From Neobacillus citreus (GTDB taxonomy: Bacteria; Bacillota; Bacilli; Bacillales; Cytobacillaceae), in contig NZ_JAGYPE020000051.1 in the NCBI RefSeq assembly GCF_018343545.2, forward strand, positions 1 to 40,642: a stretch of 40,642 bases of DNA. The letters are read 5' to 3'. Under the pieces are notes generated by a model. It was not told the origin of the DNA, did no database searches, and worked only from the letters and a program-made list of their open reading frames with translations. Below are positions 16,543 to 24,905 of the stretch, piece by piece. The position numbers were made by a program, and so were the translations under genes. Position 1 is the first letter of the stretch; every line of letters begins with the position of its first letter.

Positions 16543-17271
16543 TTAATAATCAATGACTCTTCCAGAATGGATATGTGTATCAGTATGGTCAGTTTCGGAG
16601 AAAATCAGACGCTGCTTCATTTTTTCCAGCGTGTGCTCCTTCAATCCCATGATTTGCGCGAACTGTTCAAAAGATTGGAAACCGCCCAATTCCTCGCGTT
16701 TGACGACGGCTTTTTTTGCTAAAATAATCCCAACTTCAGGGATAGCGGCAATTTCTTTTTCCGATGCTAGATTAATATTAATCTTCCTGATTCCTTGGTC
16801 ATTGGAAAAAAGCGGCTGGATGGGCGGGGTCATTGGTGCAGCGCTTGCCTCCTGCTGGTTCGCGCGGGCCTCACTTTTCGGCTGCGGTGGCTTTTGCGTC
16901 TTGCCAAACTTCGCTTCCGCCTCCCGCCTAAGCTTCGAAACCTCTTGGTCCAGATACAATTTTTCATTGGCCTTTAACACATCTAACTGAACCAAATAGG
17001 CTGGGCGGATTTTAAAGGCGTGGATAATCGGAACAATCCACAAGGCCAGAAAAATCATCGCTTCGAATTCAGTGTAGGTTGGGATAAATGCCAGAAGGAA
17101 GATTGCCAGATAAACAAGCCCATAGATTCGCCAGCGTTTGTTTTTCACTTTGGTGCCGGCATAGAAAAATGCAATATAACTGGTCATGCCGATCGGCAGA
17201 AACGTGAAGATGATCCACCAGCTGTTCAACATCTCCCATTTCCTGCCCCTGTCTGTATATACTTTCGCCAA
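16543..17271 (-). CDS. Membrane protein with C-terminal ComEA-type helix-hairpin-helix domain
   Basis: A 242-residue protein: three membrane spans in the first 90 residues (about 17-37, 48-65, 68-88), a coiled, charged segment (about 95-125), a Pro/Gln-rich linker, and a helix-hairpin-helix domain (about 172-228, INLASEKEIAAIPEVG). ComEA-type HhH pairs bind DNA non-specifically or mediate protein contacts. A membrane-anchored cytoplasmic HhH could tether the AAA complex or nucleic acid at the membrane. The last residues, SGRVIDY, resemble the AAA protein tail GGRTIDF. The start is TTG with AAGGGGGAG six nt upstream. It sits between the Ycf35-like and AAA genes. Confidence 0.85.
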   Translation of the reverse strand: MAKVYTDRGRKWEMLNSWWIIFTFLPIGMTSYIAFFYAGTKVKNKRWRIYGLVYLAIFLLAFIPTYTEFEAMIFLALWIVPIIHAFKIRPAYLVQLDVLKANEKLYLDQEVSKLRREAEAKFGKTQKPPQPKSEARANQQEASAAPMTPPIQPLFSNDQGIRKININLASEKEIAAIPEVGIILAKKAVVKREELGGFQSFEQFAQIMGLKEHTLEKMKQRLIFSETDHTDTHIHSGRVIDY

Positions 17272-17286
17272 GTCTTGCTCCCCCTT

Positions 17287-17739
17287 TTATCGATTCACCA
17301 AATAGGTGAGCTGAATGGAATGATCCTCTAGCAGTTCTTCTTTTTCTAAAATCATTCCCTGTTCCTTTGCCTTTTCCAGTAAATGTTGATAGACTCGTTG
17401 CTGCAGGTAGTGGGTGTAGGAGCCCTCCACCTTCTCAATCCATTCCTCGAATGCCTTGATATCGGCTGATTTCGGGAGGACAAGCGAGTAGCTGCCCTCT
17501 TCGTTGACGATAAACGTCACTTCGTTTTCATTGTTTGTTTTTAGTGAATCGAGTGTCTCTGCTTTTCGGAACGAGCAGCTCCACTCCTCGAGCGCTTGCT
17601 GGAGAAGGGACTCATCCTTCATTCTAGTCGGAAGGACGGTATAGTCCTGATCGTTTTTTTGCGAACGGTTGGCGATTCCTTCGACAACCTCTTTTGTAAC
17701 CGCAATCGCCAACGGAACCAGTACAATTTCAAGACTCAT
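17287..17739 (-). CDS. Ycf35/DUF1257-like protein
   Basis: A 150-residue protein with a hydrophobic N-terminus (MSLEIVLVPLAIAV), a central beta-rich part and the C-terminal pattern QQRVYQHLLEKAKEQGM followed by a terminal beta strand SIQLTYLVNR. That C-terminus is characteristic of Ycf35/DUF1257, a conserved plastid and cyanobacterial family without an assigned function. The DUF2997 gene in the same operon supports the call because the two families co-occur. Start ATG has GAAGGAGATAACG. The gap to the radical SAM gene is only 4 bp, so the two are translationally coupled. Confidence 0.7.
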   Translation of the reverse strand: MSLEIVLVPLAIAVTKEVVEGIANRSQKNDQDYTVLPTRMKDESLLQQALEEWSCSFRKAETLDSLKTNNENEVTFIVNEEGSYSLVLPKSADIKAFEEWIEKVEGSYTHYLQQRVYQHLLEKAKEQGMILEKEELLEDHSIQLTYLVNR

Positions 17740-17743
17740 TTCG

Positions 17744-18367
17744 TTATCTCCTTCTTTCGTAATCTAGTTCTAGCAACATATGTAAATCGATAGGCTCCGC
17801 CATTCCGTTGGCGGATATCGTGCCGTCGGGATGGAGCCGTATTTCTAGTTTGTTGGGAATCTCACTCAGCTTTGCTTCGAGATGCTTATATACATCCGTC
17901 AAAAAGCGGTACTGCTGGTTTTTCGAACCAATCCATGGACGGCCGAGGTCATGCTGGCTTTGGATATAAGGACCGTCTATTAATAGATCCGTTTCCTTTA
18001 ATAGGCTGTGCCAGCTTGAATTGGGCGACTTCAAAATTGCTTCATATTCATAGCCTGTAAACGTCACAATTGATAGGTTCAACTCTTTTATTTTTTGCGC
18101 AAGGGTGGTGAGCGCCTGGGCTTGGCTAAACGGCTCTCCTCCTAAAAAGGTGACGCCTTCTAGTTCAGGTGATGCTTCAAGAGTACGTTTGATATCTTCG
18201 TAGATTTCGTCAATATCCATTAAGCGGCCGCCGTTAGGGTCCCACGTATGCGGGTTAAAACAGCCCTCGCAGTGAATTGGGCAACCTTGAACCCAAATGC
18301 AGTATCTTAAGCCAGGGCCCTCCACCTTCGTTCTTTTTTCTATTCTCGACAGCCTTAACACAGGCAT
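17744..18367 (-). CDS. Radical SAM / 4Fe-4S protein (NrdG-like) with DUF2997-like C-terminus
   Basis: A 207-residue protein with the NrdG-like radical SAM core: GCPIHCEGCFNP gives the CX3CX2C cluster ligands (about residues 27-36), and LGGEPF the SAM-binding glycine motif. The usual partner, an anaerobic ribonucleotide reductase NrdD, is absent. The C-terminal part contains KLEIRLHPDGTISANG, which matches the start of the DUF2997 protein three genes downstream. It probably modifies or activates a component of this operon; the reaction is unknown. The ATG at 18367 is preferred over GTG 18376 and ATG 18373 because AAGTGGGTGAT is then correctly spaced. First gene of the operon. Confidence 0.85.
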   Translation of the reverse strand: MPVLRLSRIEKRTKVEGPGLRYCIWVQGCPIHCEGCFNPHTWDPNGGRLMDIDEIYEDIKRTLEASPELEGVTFLGGEPFSQAQALTTLAQKIKELNLSIVTFTGYEYEAILKSPNSSWHSLLKETDLLIDGPYIQSQHDLGRPWIGSKNQQYRFLTDVYKHLEAKLSEIPNKLEIRLHPDGTISANGMAEPIDLHMLLELDYERRR

Positions 18368-18474
18368 TGCCATCACCCACTTAAAAGGAAAATTCAGGTT
18401 TATTTTACCACAAGACCGTTAAGGGGGAGAAGGGCTGGGGGGAGGAATGGGTCTTTTGGCGGAGGAGGTGTTAC

Positions 18475-18726
18475 TTCGGACAAAACTAGGGGCAAAGGAA
18501 TGCAAAATGTCCGAATGACGGGCTTCTTCGGACAAAACTAGCAAAATATTAACTCGAATTGTCCGAAGTACTGGTCTCTTCGGACAAAACTAGGGGAATT
18601 TCAACAAAAATTGTCCGAAGTACCGAGCCCTTCGGACAAAATCGGAGGCAAATTAACAAAAATTGTCCGAATGTACCACTTCTTCGGACAAAATCAGCAA
18701 AATATTAACTTAAAATGTCCGTAGGA
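18475..18726. repeat. Five-copy tandem array, 52-bp period
   Basis: TTCGGACAAAA begins copies at 18475, 18527, 18579, 18631 and 18683: four consecutive intervals of exactly 52 bp. Each copy ends in a TGTCCGAA-like arm, giving an imperfect palindrome of about 40 bp plus a variable 10-13 bp spacer. The inner sequence varies while the arms and period are kept. It fills most of the 515-bp gap between the divergent radical SAM and GerPC-like genes. Nothing else recognisable is in 18368-18891 except a ribosome binding site at the right edge. Confidence 0.9.
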
Positions 18727-18891
18727 CCCGCTGATATGGACAGTAACAGCCAAAAATTGCCGTGAAATCTCCCCAATCCTTTCCCAACCACTCGAGCCAG
18801 ACCACTGAATAACCGCTCCAACAAAGTCATATAGTTAGAAGTAGGCAGTATTTGGGCGAGCCTTTTAAATTCGTAACAAAGGGGGGAGTTT

Positions 18892-19281
18892 ATGTTCAAG
18901 TTTTTTTCTCGGAAGAAGAAGCAGACGAAAAGCGATGACGGAATAAACTCCCTTCTTTTAGATAAGCTGGACCGGATGATTGAGCTCCTTGAAAAGCAGC
19001 AGCAGGAACCAAACGGAAAGAGCATCCATATCGATAAAGTACAAATCGATTATCTGGAGAACATCACCTTTCAATTAGATAACATCGAAATTGATGAGCT
19101 AAGCGGGAAGCTGCTGATTGGCACGAATATTACCAGCTCTGATGATTTCGCCGCTTCGATTATCCAAAAGATTGACAAGCAGGAGCTAAAACAAGAGGCC
19201 ATGTCTGAAGAAGAGGCCGCGCCCTCAAACGAAAACATTACCAAAACCTCTAAAGGCTTCCGTTTCCGCAATGGCGGCTAA
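18892..19281 (+). CDS. GerPC-like small spore protein
   Basis: A 129-residue hydrophilic protein: basic N-terminus (RKKKQTK), a short coiled-coil (about 25-38) and the segment DYLENITFQLDNIEIDEL followed by LSGKLLIGTN, which recalls the GerPC core, though GerPC is usually near 200 residues. GerP proteins form a coat-located complex that lets germinants pass to inner receptors. Two GerPA/GerPF-like genes follow on the same strand, which supports the call. Start ATG has AAAGGGGGGAG. No convincing sigma-K promoter was found. Confidence 0.6.
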   Translation: MFKFFSRKKKQTKSDDGINSLLLDKLDRMIELLEKQQQEPNGKSIHIDKVQIDYLENITFQLDNIEIDELSGKLLIGTNITSSDDFAASIIQKIDKQELKQEAMSEEEAAPSNENITKTSKGFRFRNGG

Positions 19282-19472
19282 AGGCAGGTTCCCCACTTCC
19301 CCCACGAAAATCTCGGCCTGCAGGTTATTCGTTTTGACGGTTATACTTCCATTAAATTTGAATTCAAATGAACAGTGCATGTATGGGTGAATTTCGCCCA
19401 ACCCCCGGAAAAGTTGTGTCATTCGCCCACGCCCTGAATATGATAACGAAAAAAGAAATGGGCTGAATTCGG

Positions 19473-19667
19473 ATGAAACTTTCGTTGGGAAAGATCAACA
19501 TTACCAATATCAGCGATACATCGGGGGTGTTCTTTGGAAAAAAGAATACCCATAAACAGTTTCGCAGCGACACGACGATAAACGAAGTAATCGGGACTTT
19601 ATCAGGAAATGAGAACACACTAACTCACGGCTATTGGATCAAAACCAAAGGCAGGAAGGATGAGTAA
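19473..19667 (+). CDS. Small GerPA/GerPF-like spore protein
   Basis: A 64-residue protein with GKINITNISDTSGVFFGKKN near the start and a TLSGNENTLTHG segment, fitting the pattern of GerPA/GerPF proteins (short beta-rich start, Gly/Asn-rich middle). The resemblance is moderate. It lies 190 bp after the GerPC-like gene, a gap in which I see no clear gene, and 3 bp before the next GerPF-like gene. It is probably part of a small spore-coat permeability set expressed in the mother cell. Confidence 0.6.
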   Translation: MKLSLGKINITNISDTSGVFFGKKNTHKQFRSDTTINEVIGTLSGNENTLTHGYWIKTKGRKDE

Positions 19668-19670
19668 TCC

Positions 19671-19931
19671 GTGGCATCCCCCATTTTATCGCCGACCTTT
19701 CATATCGGTAACATCAAGATTGGCAGCATTCAGGCCGCCTCCGTGTTCAGTATCGGCAACAACTTCATCGAGGATTTTAAAAGCAATAAAAAACACAATC
19801 AGGGCCTAGGCAACATTCACGGCGACCGCAACAACTTTGCCCATACGAGTGCAGGGCTGACCAATTATGAGGAAGACTCGAAGGCTAAAGCAGAGCCTGA
19901 ACAGCCGGGCGCACAAACAAAAGGCCCTTAA
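19671..19931 (+). CDS. GerPA/GerPF family spore germination protein
   Basis: An 86-residue protein whose first 65 residues fit the GerPA/GerPF family: HIGNIKIGSI, a GDS-like VFSIGNNF turn, and a Gly/Asn-rich GLGNIHGDRNNF stretch. The last 20 residues are a Glu/Lys/Pro-rich tail not usual in the family. GerPA/PF-type proteins are coat components needed for germinant access. The start is GTG with GGAAGGATGAG at 6 nt. The stop codon lies inside a strong terminator. Confidence 0.75.
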   Translation: MASPILSPTFHIGNIKIGSIQAASVFSIGNNFIEDFKSNKKHNQGLGNIHGDRNNFAHTSAGLTNYEEDSKAKAEPEQPGAQTKGP

Positions 19932-19948
19932 TGGATAAGGGCCTTTTT
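19919..19948 (+). terminator. Intrinsic terminator of the gerP-like cluster
   Basis: AAGGCCCTTA pairs with TAAGGGCCTT around a 5-nt loop, followed by a T-run. It overlaps the stop codon of the GerPF-like gene, a compact arrangement. Confidence 0.9.
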
Positions 19949-20014
19949 ATTATATATTTTCCCGGCAAAATTCGGCTTGTTATCGTGTTCGAACATGACC
20001 CCATCAAAATACCA

Positions 20015-20737
20015 TTACTCTATCGCATCAATTTCTACCAAATCCCAAGAGGTGACAATGGCGAGCGGTTTTTGCTGCTGCTCTCCGGTTTCCGTAATGA
20101 TGACGGCCTCAAGCTTTTGATTTTTCAAGTGATATTGTTCAAAAATCTCTTCTACCTCGAAGATATCAATATCTTTGCCAACAAACTCGACACGGCGATT
20201 TCTTTTTTCAGAAAACAGCTCTTTTACTTCTACTTCGTCTATCACGATACTGTTGCCGGTTAGATGATTGGCAAACCAACCGATGATTTCCTCCGCCGTT
20301 AACAGCCACTTAAAACCGGTCTCATCATAAATAGGAAAAAGCGAAACGGATTTCTTTTGGATGACGGTTAAGATATCCTTCAGTTTTGCATTTTCATAAT
20401 AGTAGAATACTGGTTTAGAAGCGATCGAATATGCCGCCTTTGGCTCTACGAGCAACTCGGCAATCAGTTCGATTTTATCGACGACAGTCTCATGCGGCTC
20501 CGCTATATAAAACCCTAATTCCACCTTGTCATGGACAATGGAGTTCCGGAGGCGGGCAAACATTTTCAAGTCATGGTAGTACTTTCGAATAATCGAGTGG
20601 CGCGGAAACCCTGACCGAAGCAAGTCGGTAAACTTATCGGATCGTTCCTCCACTATATTCCGCTGCAGCCAGGCATGTATTTGGTTAAAGGCCACTTCGA
20701 ATCGTTCTGATAGTTTTTGATTTTGCAATGTTGTCAT
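20015..20737 (-). CDS. HEPN-like domain plus CBS-pair protein
   Basis: A 240-residue soluble protein. The N-terminal 100 residues are helical and contain LRNSIVHD (63-70), in which R64-N-x3-H69 fits the Rx4-6H motif of HEPN domains. Two CBS domains follow (about 103-160 and 175-238), a fold that senses adenine nucleotides or related ligands. HEPN domains are often RNases or nucleotide-handling partners in stress and defence systems; catalysis here is not proven. It lies 12 bp downstream of the large PAS/GGDEF/EAL/kinase gene and has its own RBS (AGGAGATAAC), so it is probably co-transcribed and may be the output or sensor arm of that signalling protein. Confidence 0.8.
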   Translation of the reverse strand: MTTLQNQKLSERFEVAFNQIHAWLQRNIVEERSDKFTDLLRSGFPRHSIIRKYYHDLKMFARLRNSIVHDKVELGFYIAEPHETVVDKIELIAELLVEPKAAYSIASKPVFYYYENAKLKDILTVIQKKSVSLFPIYDETGFKWLLTAEEIIGWFANHLTGNSIVIDEVEVKELFSEKRNRRVEFVGKDIDIFEVEEIFEQYHLKNQKLEAVIITETGEQQQKPLAIVTSWDLVEIDAIE

Positions 20738-20749
20738 ACGCGTTATCTC

Positions 20750-23700
20750 CTATAACGGCAGCCTTACCTGCGCGGTGGTGCCGCAGTTTCCTTTACTTTG
20801 GAAGGTGATCGTTCCGTTGTGCTGTTTGATGATTCTAAAGCAGATCATCAGGCCGAGGCCTGTCCCCTTTTCCTTGTTGCTGTAAAAAGGCTCACCAAGT
20901 CTTTTGATACGCTCCTCACTGATTCCAATTCCGTTATCGATGACCTGAAGCAGCAGCTGGTCACACTCAACCCCTACCGTGATTTTAATGAGACCTTTTC
21001 GTTTGGTATCCAGCGCATCCATACTATTTTTGCAGAGATTCAACAGCACCTGTTTGATTTGGTTGGTATCGCACATAATCGCTGGGAGATCTGGCTCTAT
21101 TTCCAGCAGAATTTCCACATCCTTCAGGTGCGCCTCCGATTTGATTAAGGTCTCCACCTCTTTTAACAAAACTGGAATATTCACTTGCTTCAGCTGGATT
21201 TCTTGTGGCCTTGCCAGGGAAAGAAACTCCTTAATAATGTCCTCCACCCGGTCGAACTCGCCAAGTACCACATCAAAGTATTCGTCCCTGATGATGCCCT
21301 GCTGGAATAGCTGAATAAATCCTTTAATCGATGTCATCGGATTTCTGATTTCATGGGCAACACCGGCCGCCAGCTCGCCCACCAATGATAATTTTTCCGA
21401 TTTCGATAGCAGCTCCTCTGCTCTTCTTTTCTCCGTAATATCATTGCTGGCCACCATGATATGTTCCACTTCGCCATTTTCACCAATAACTGGCGTACCG
21501 GTACATTCCAGCAGCCTCCAATCCCCATTCGCATGTAACAAGCGCAGCTCCACTTTACAAGGTGTTTTCGTCTCCAACACCTCGACGAATGTCTTCTTCA
21601 TAAGGGGAGCATCTTCCGGATGAGTCAGGTGTTCATTGTTGTGTCCTATGAAAAATTCGGGTGTGTAGCCAAGAACGGTTTGATGGGACGGAGTGGCGTA
21701 GACGCAGGTTCCATCCTGATTGAATAAAGTAATCAAATCGGTCATGTTTTCCGTAATCAACCGGTACTTATTTTCACTATCATGCAAGGCTTTTTCCACT
21801 TTTCTTCTTTCCGTAATATCCACACACGAAGCGATGACCTCGACCACTTCGCCGCCCCGCTTTATCGGACTTAACGCCGCCAGATAGGTGACCCCATTGA
21901 CTTCCCCTTCGTAGGAAACATGTTCTTCCCCGTCCCAAGCCCTTTGATAATAAACTTCCTTGTCTTCCGCATACTCCTTAGGTAAAAACTCTGCTAAACT
22001 CTTTCCTACCACAAGACTAGGGATAAGGCCAAGCCGATACAGCAACTCCCCATCACACAGGGTATGAATGAAACGACCATTAATTTTTTTATACTTAAAG
22101 GTCATCCCTTGTTGGAGGCGGATGGTTTCATTTAATTCTTTCCTCGCAATCCGGACAAATTCTTCCGCCCACTTGCGTTCGTTGACGTCCTGCGATAAGC
22201 CGAATTCCTTCACCATCTGCTGAATGTCAAACCAATTGTTTTCAACTTCTTCAGCCGGTACAGGTTTTGTAAAAAAGTAACCCTGCCCTTCATCACAAAG
22301 GTGCTGCTGCAGGAACAATAGCTGTTCCTTTGTCTCGATTCCTTCCGCCACCACACTTAAATTTAAATTATGCGCCATCGATATGATGGTTTTCACAATC
22401 GTCTCGTCATTAGGGTTTTTGTGCAGGCTCTGAACAAATGCCTGATCAATTTTTAATGTATCTACCGGGAATTTTTGCAGGTAATTTAACGAACTAAATC
22501 CCTTTCCAAAATCATCGATACTAATCCGTACACCAAGCTTTTTTAGCTTCTGTAACGTATAAATAGTCCGTTCAATGCTGGCCGTCATGCTTTCCGTGAT
22601 CTCAAGCTCTAAAAATCGAGGCTCTAACTCCGTCTCGTACAAGACGATTGCAACGGTTTCATGCAAATTGGATTGCGTAAACTGACGGGCCGAGAGATTG
22701 ACTGAGACCGTGGTGGAAAAACCTTTGCGCTGCCAGTCCTTGCATTGCTTGCAGGCGGTATATAAGGCCCACTCGCCAATCGGAGTGATCAACCCAGTTT
22801 CTTCCGCAATCGGGATAAAGGTACCGGGAGCAATCATCCCGAATTCCGAATGGTTCCAGCGGATTAACGCCTCCACCCCGGTTATTTTCCCTGTTTTTAA
22901 ATTAACCTTTGGCTGGTAATGAAGAAGCAGCTCTTCTTTTTCCAGCGCCTTATGGAGGTCCATCTCGATTTTTAATGGATTCATGTTGGATTTACGTTCT
23001 TTTTGGGAATAAAATTTAAAATTATTTTTTCCGTCATTCTTGGCATGGTACATGGCGAAATCGGCCTTTTTGATGAGGATTTCCACGTTTTCGCCATCCT
23101 CCGGGTACATGCTGATTCCAATGCTCGGAGATGTAAAAATATCATAGTTTTCGATTTGGAAAGGCTCACTCAGAATATCGAGTATTCTTCTCGATACGAT
23201 GGAAGCGACATCGCGATCGGCATTTTTTAATATAATGATAAATTCGTCCCCACCCTGTCTGAAAACAATGTCTTTATCATAGAGGGAAGATTTCATCCGT
23301 TCGGCTACTTCCTTTAACAATTGATCTCCTGTTGTATGACCAAGTGTATCGTTGATCAGTTTGAAGCGATCAAGGTCTAAAAAGAGAATAGCTACCTGCT
23401 GGCTTCGATTTTGGGCAAGAGCCAATTCCTTCGAAAGGGTAGTATTTAACTTATTTCGATTGGGCAGGCCAGTTAAATAATCATGGTAGGCCATATGCTC
23501 ATTGGTTTCTTCAATTTTCACCTGTTTCGTAATGTCCTGTGCAATGCCAAAGACGCCATTAATTTGTCCGTTTACGATTAACGGAACAATCGTCACGTTT
23601 AAATGGATAATGGAACCCTTTCGATTCTTGATTGACGTTCGGAAATTTTGCGGTGTGCCCTTTTTACATTGCTCAAAATGATAGATGGTATCTGGCAGTT

Positions 23701-24679
23701 TTTCCGGAACAATAAACGAGTGAAAAGAGACCGGCTTAAGTAATTCTTCTTTTCGATCGCCCGTAAGTTGTTCACACACGGAATTACAGCTTGTAAAATA
23801 TCCATGTAAATCAAAAGAGTAGACACAGTTAGCATTATGTTCAAACAGCGATTTGTAACGCAGGTTATTGCCTTCTAATTCCTCCTGCAGTTTTTTATGT
23901 TTGGTAATGTCTTTGACAATACAATACACACCGACCATTTTGTCATCAATCATAATCGGAATGGTGGTTGTACTAGTGAAGAGAATGTCTCCGCTTTTAT
24001 GGACGATTCTTAATTCCATCCGCTCGGAATGCCCATTTTTGGCAAGTTTATAAGCCCGATAGGTTTTAGGCAGGTCAGCTTCATAAACCCAATCTTTAAA
24101 AAACTTACTCATCAATTCTGTTTCACTATATCCAGTTAAAGCTTCACAGCTTTTATTAACACTCGTCACTTTCCCATTCAGATCCAGGGAACACACTAAA
24201 TCATGGTTGTAGTTAAAGAGTGACTTATATCTTTTTTCGTTCATGATGAGCTGTTCCTGCAATTGTAAGGACTCTCTCTTTTGCTCGGTAATGTCATAGG
24301 TCGACCCGCTAATAGCAATGACCTTTCCATTCGAGTCCAAAATCGAATGGGAGCGATTCTCGATCCATATTACCTCGCCATCCGAACGAATAATGCGATA
24401 TTCCACGGTCGTCGGGCTGCCCTCCAGCTGCCGGGCGATCGCATCGTCAAGAATCCAGCGGTCGTCCTGGTAAACAGCTTTCTGCCACAGAGTTGGGTTA
24501 TTCATGAAATCATCCTGTGTATAACCATAGATGGCGGCGTTTCCCTTCGAAACCCATAACGTATCCTTCGCCAAATCCCTGTACCATATCGTTAATTCCG
24601 GACTCTCAACTAATTTTCCTAACGCTTCATTCATCCCCATATGCTCATCAAAAAGGGCAGCAATCGACATGACCTTCAT
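20750..24679 (-). CDS. Soluble hybrid PAS-GGDEF-EAL-PAS-histidine kinase
   Basis: A 1309-residue protein without membrane segments. Domain order: PAS (about 20-135), PAS (150-262), PAS (272-390), GGDEF with intact QGGDEF (475-480), EAL with VEALIRW (602-608), IDDFGKGFSS (721-730) and AEGIE (778-782), PAS (about 850-957), PAS (970-1085), HisKA with GVAHEIRNP (phospho-acceptor H1109) and HATPase_c (NLCKNSMDAL, DNGIGI, GTGLGLMI). Both c-di-GMP motifs and the kinase core look intact, so it could make, break and relay at once. The kinase part resembles sporulation sensor kinases of the KinA/KinE type. No response regulator gene is adjacent. The HEPN-CBS gene follows. Confidence 0.93.
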   Translation of the reverse strand: MKVMSIAALFDEHMGMNEALGKLVESPELTIWYRDLAKDTLWVSKGNAAIYGYTQDDFMNNPTLWQKAVYQDDRWILDDAIARQLEGSPTTVEYRIIRSDGEVIWIENRSHSILDSNGKVIAISGSTYDITEQKRESLQLQEQLIMNEKRYKSLFNYNHDLVCSLDLNGKVTSVNKSCEALTGYSETELMSKFFKDWVYEADLPKTYRAYKLAKNGHSERMELRIVHKSGDILFTSTTTIPIMIDDKMVGVYCIVKDITKHKKLQEELEGNNLRYKSLFEHNANCVYSFDLHGYFTSCNSVCEQLTGDRKEELLKPVSFHSFIVPEKLPDTIYHFEQCKKGTPQNFRTSIKNRKGSIIHLNVTIVPLIVNGQINGVFGIAQDITKQVKIEETNEHMAYHDYLTGLPNRNKLNTTLSKELALAQNRSQQVAILFLDLDRFKLINDTLGHTTGDQLLKEVAERMKSSLYDKDIVFRQGGDEFIIILKNADRDVASIVSRRILDILSEPFQIENYDIFTSPSIGISMYPEDGENVEILIKKADFAMYHAKNDGKNNFKFYSQKERKSNMNPLKIEMDLHKALEKEELLLHYQPKVNLKTGKITGVEALIRWNHSEFGMIAPGTFIPIAEETGLITPIGEWALYTACKQCKDWQRKGFSTTVSVNLSARQFTQSNLHETVAIVLYETELEPRFLELEITESMTASIERTIYTLQKLKKLGVRISIDDFGKGFSSLNYLQKFPVDTLKIDQAFVQSLHKNPNDETIVKTIISMAHNLNLSVVAEGIETKEQLLFLQQHLCDEGQGYFFTKPVPAEEVENNWFDIQQMVKEFGLSQDVNERKWAEEFVRIARKELNETIRLQQGMTFKYKKINGRFIHTLCDGELLYRLGLIPSLVVGKSLAEFLPKEYAEDKEVYYQRAWDGEEHVSYEGEVNGVTYLAALSPIKRGGEVVEVIASCVDITERRKVEKALHDSENKYRLITENMTDLITLFNQDGTCVYATPSHQTVLGYTPEFFIGHNNEHLTHPEDAPLMKKTFVEVLETKTPCKVELRLLHANGDWRLLECTGTPVIGENGEVEHIMVASNDITEKRRAEELLSKSEKLSLVGELAAGVAHEIRNPMTSIKGFIQLFQQGIIRDEYFDVVLGEFDRVEDIIKEFLSLARPQEIQLKQVNIPVLLKEVETLIKSEAHLKDVEILLEIEPDLPAIMCDTNQIKQVLLNLCKNSMDALDTKRKGLIKITVGVECDQLLLQVIDNGIGISEERIKRLGEPFYSNKEKGTGLGLMICFRIIKQHNGTITFQSKGNCGTTAQVRLPL

Positions 24680-24835
24680 ATGTAAAACCCCGCTCCTTCA
24701 AGACATATCCCTTAGTAGATTCCAATAAAATACATTTATTGCCAAATATTCAAAATACTCTCCTCTCATTATACTATTTCTGCCAATAAAGAGAAATGGA
24801 AGAAACATAGGAAAAAGGTCATAGCTAGGAAGGAG

Positions 24836-24866
24836 TGAGGCACGGGGACGGTTCTTATGCATCATT
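24836..24866. repeat. GGGGACGGTTCT repeat, copy 1
   Basis: TGAGGCACGGGGACGGTTCT begins at 24836 and continues TATGCATC. It is a single-arm copy of the interspersed repeat. The rest of 24680-24926 holds a sigma-F-like promoter at its right end and no gene. Confidence 0.85.
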
Positions 24867-24905
24867 TAGACAAGAAACGCCACCGCGTTCCTGCTAGGTT
24901 TTCTC

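Noticed and set aside
17744..18367. Radical SAM protein as the anaerobic ribonucleotide reductase activase NrdG
   Set aside because: No nrdD is near, and the C-terminus and operon differ from NrdG loci; only the cluster motif is shared.
19225..19422. 65-codon minus-strand frame overlapping the GerPC-like gene and the following gap
   Set aside because: It has protein-like composition but no clear ribosome binding site, overlaps a better supported gene and would be antisense to the cluster. It is kept only as a remote possibility for the 190-bp gap.
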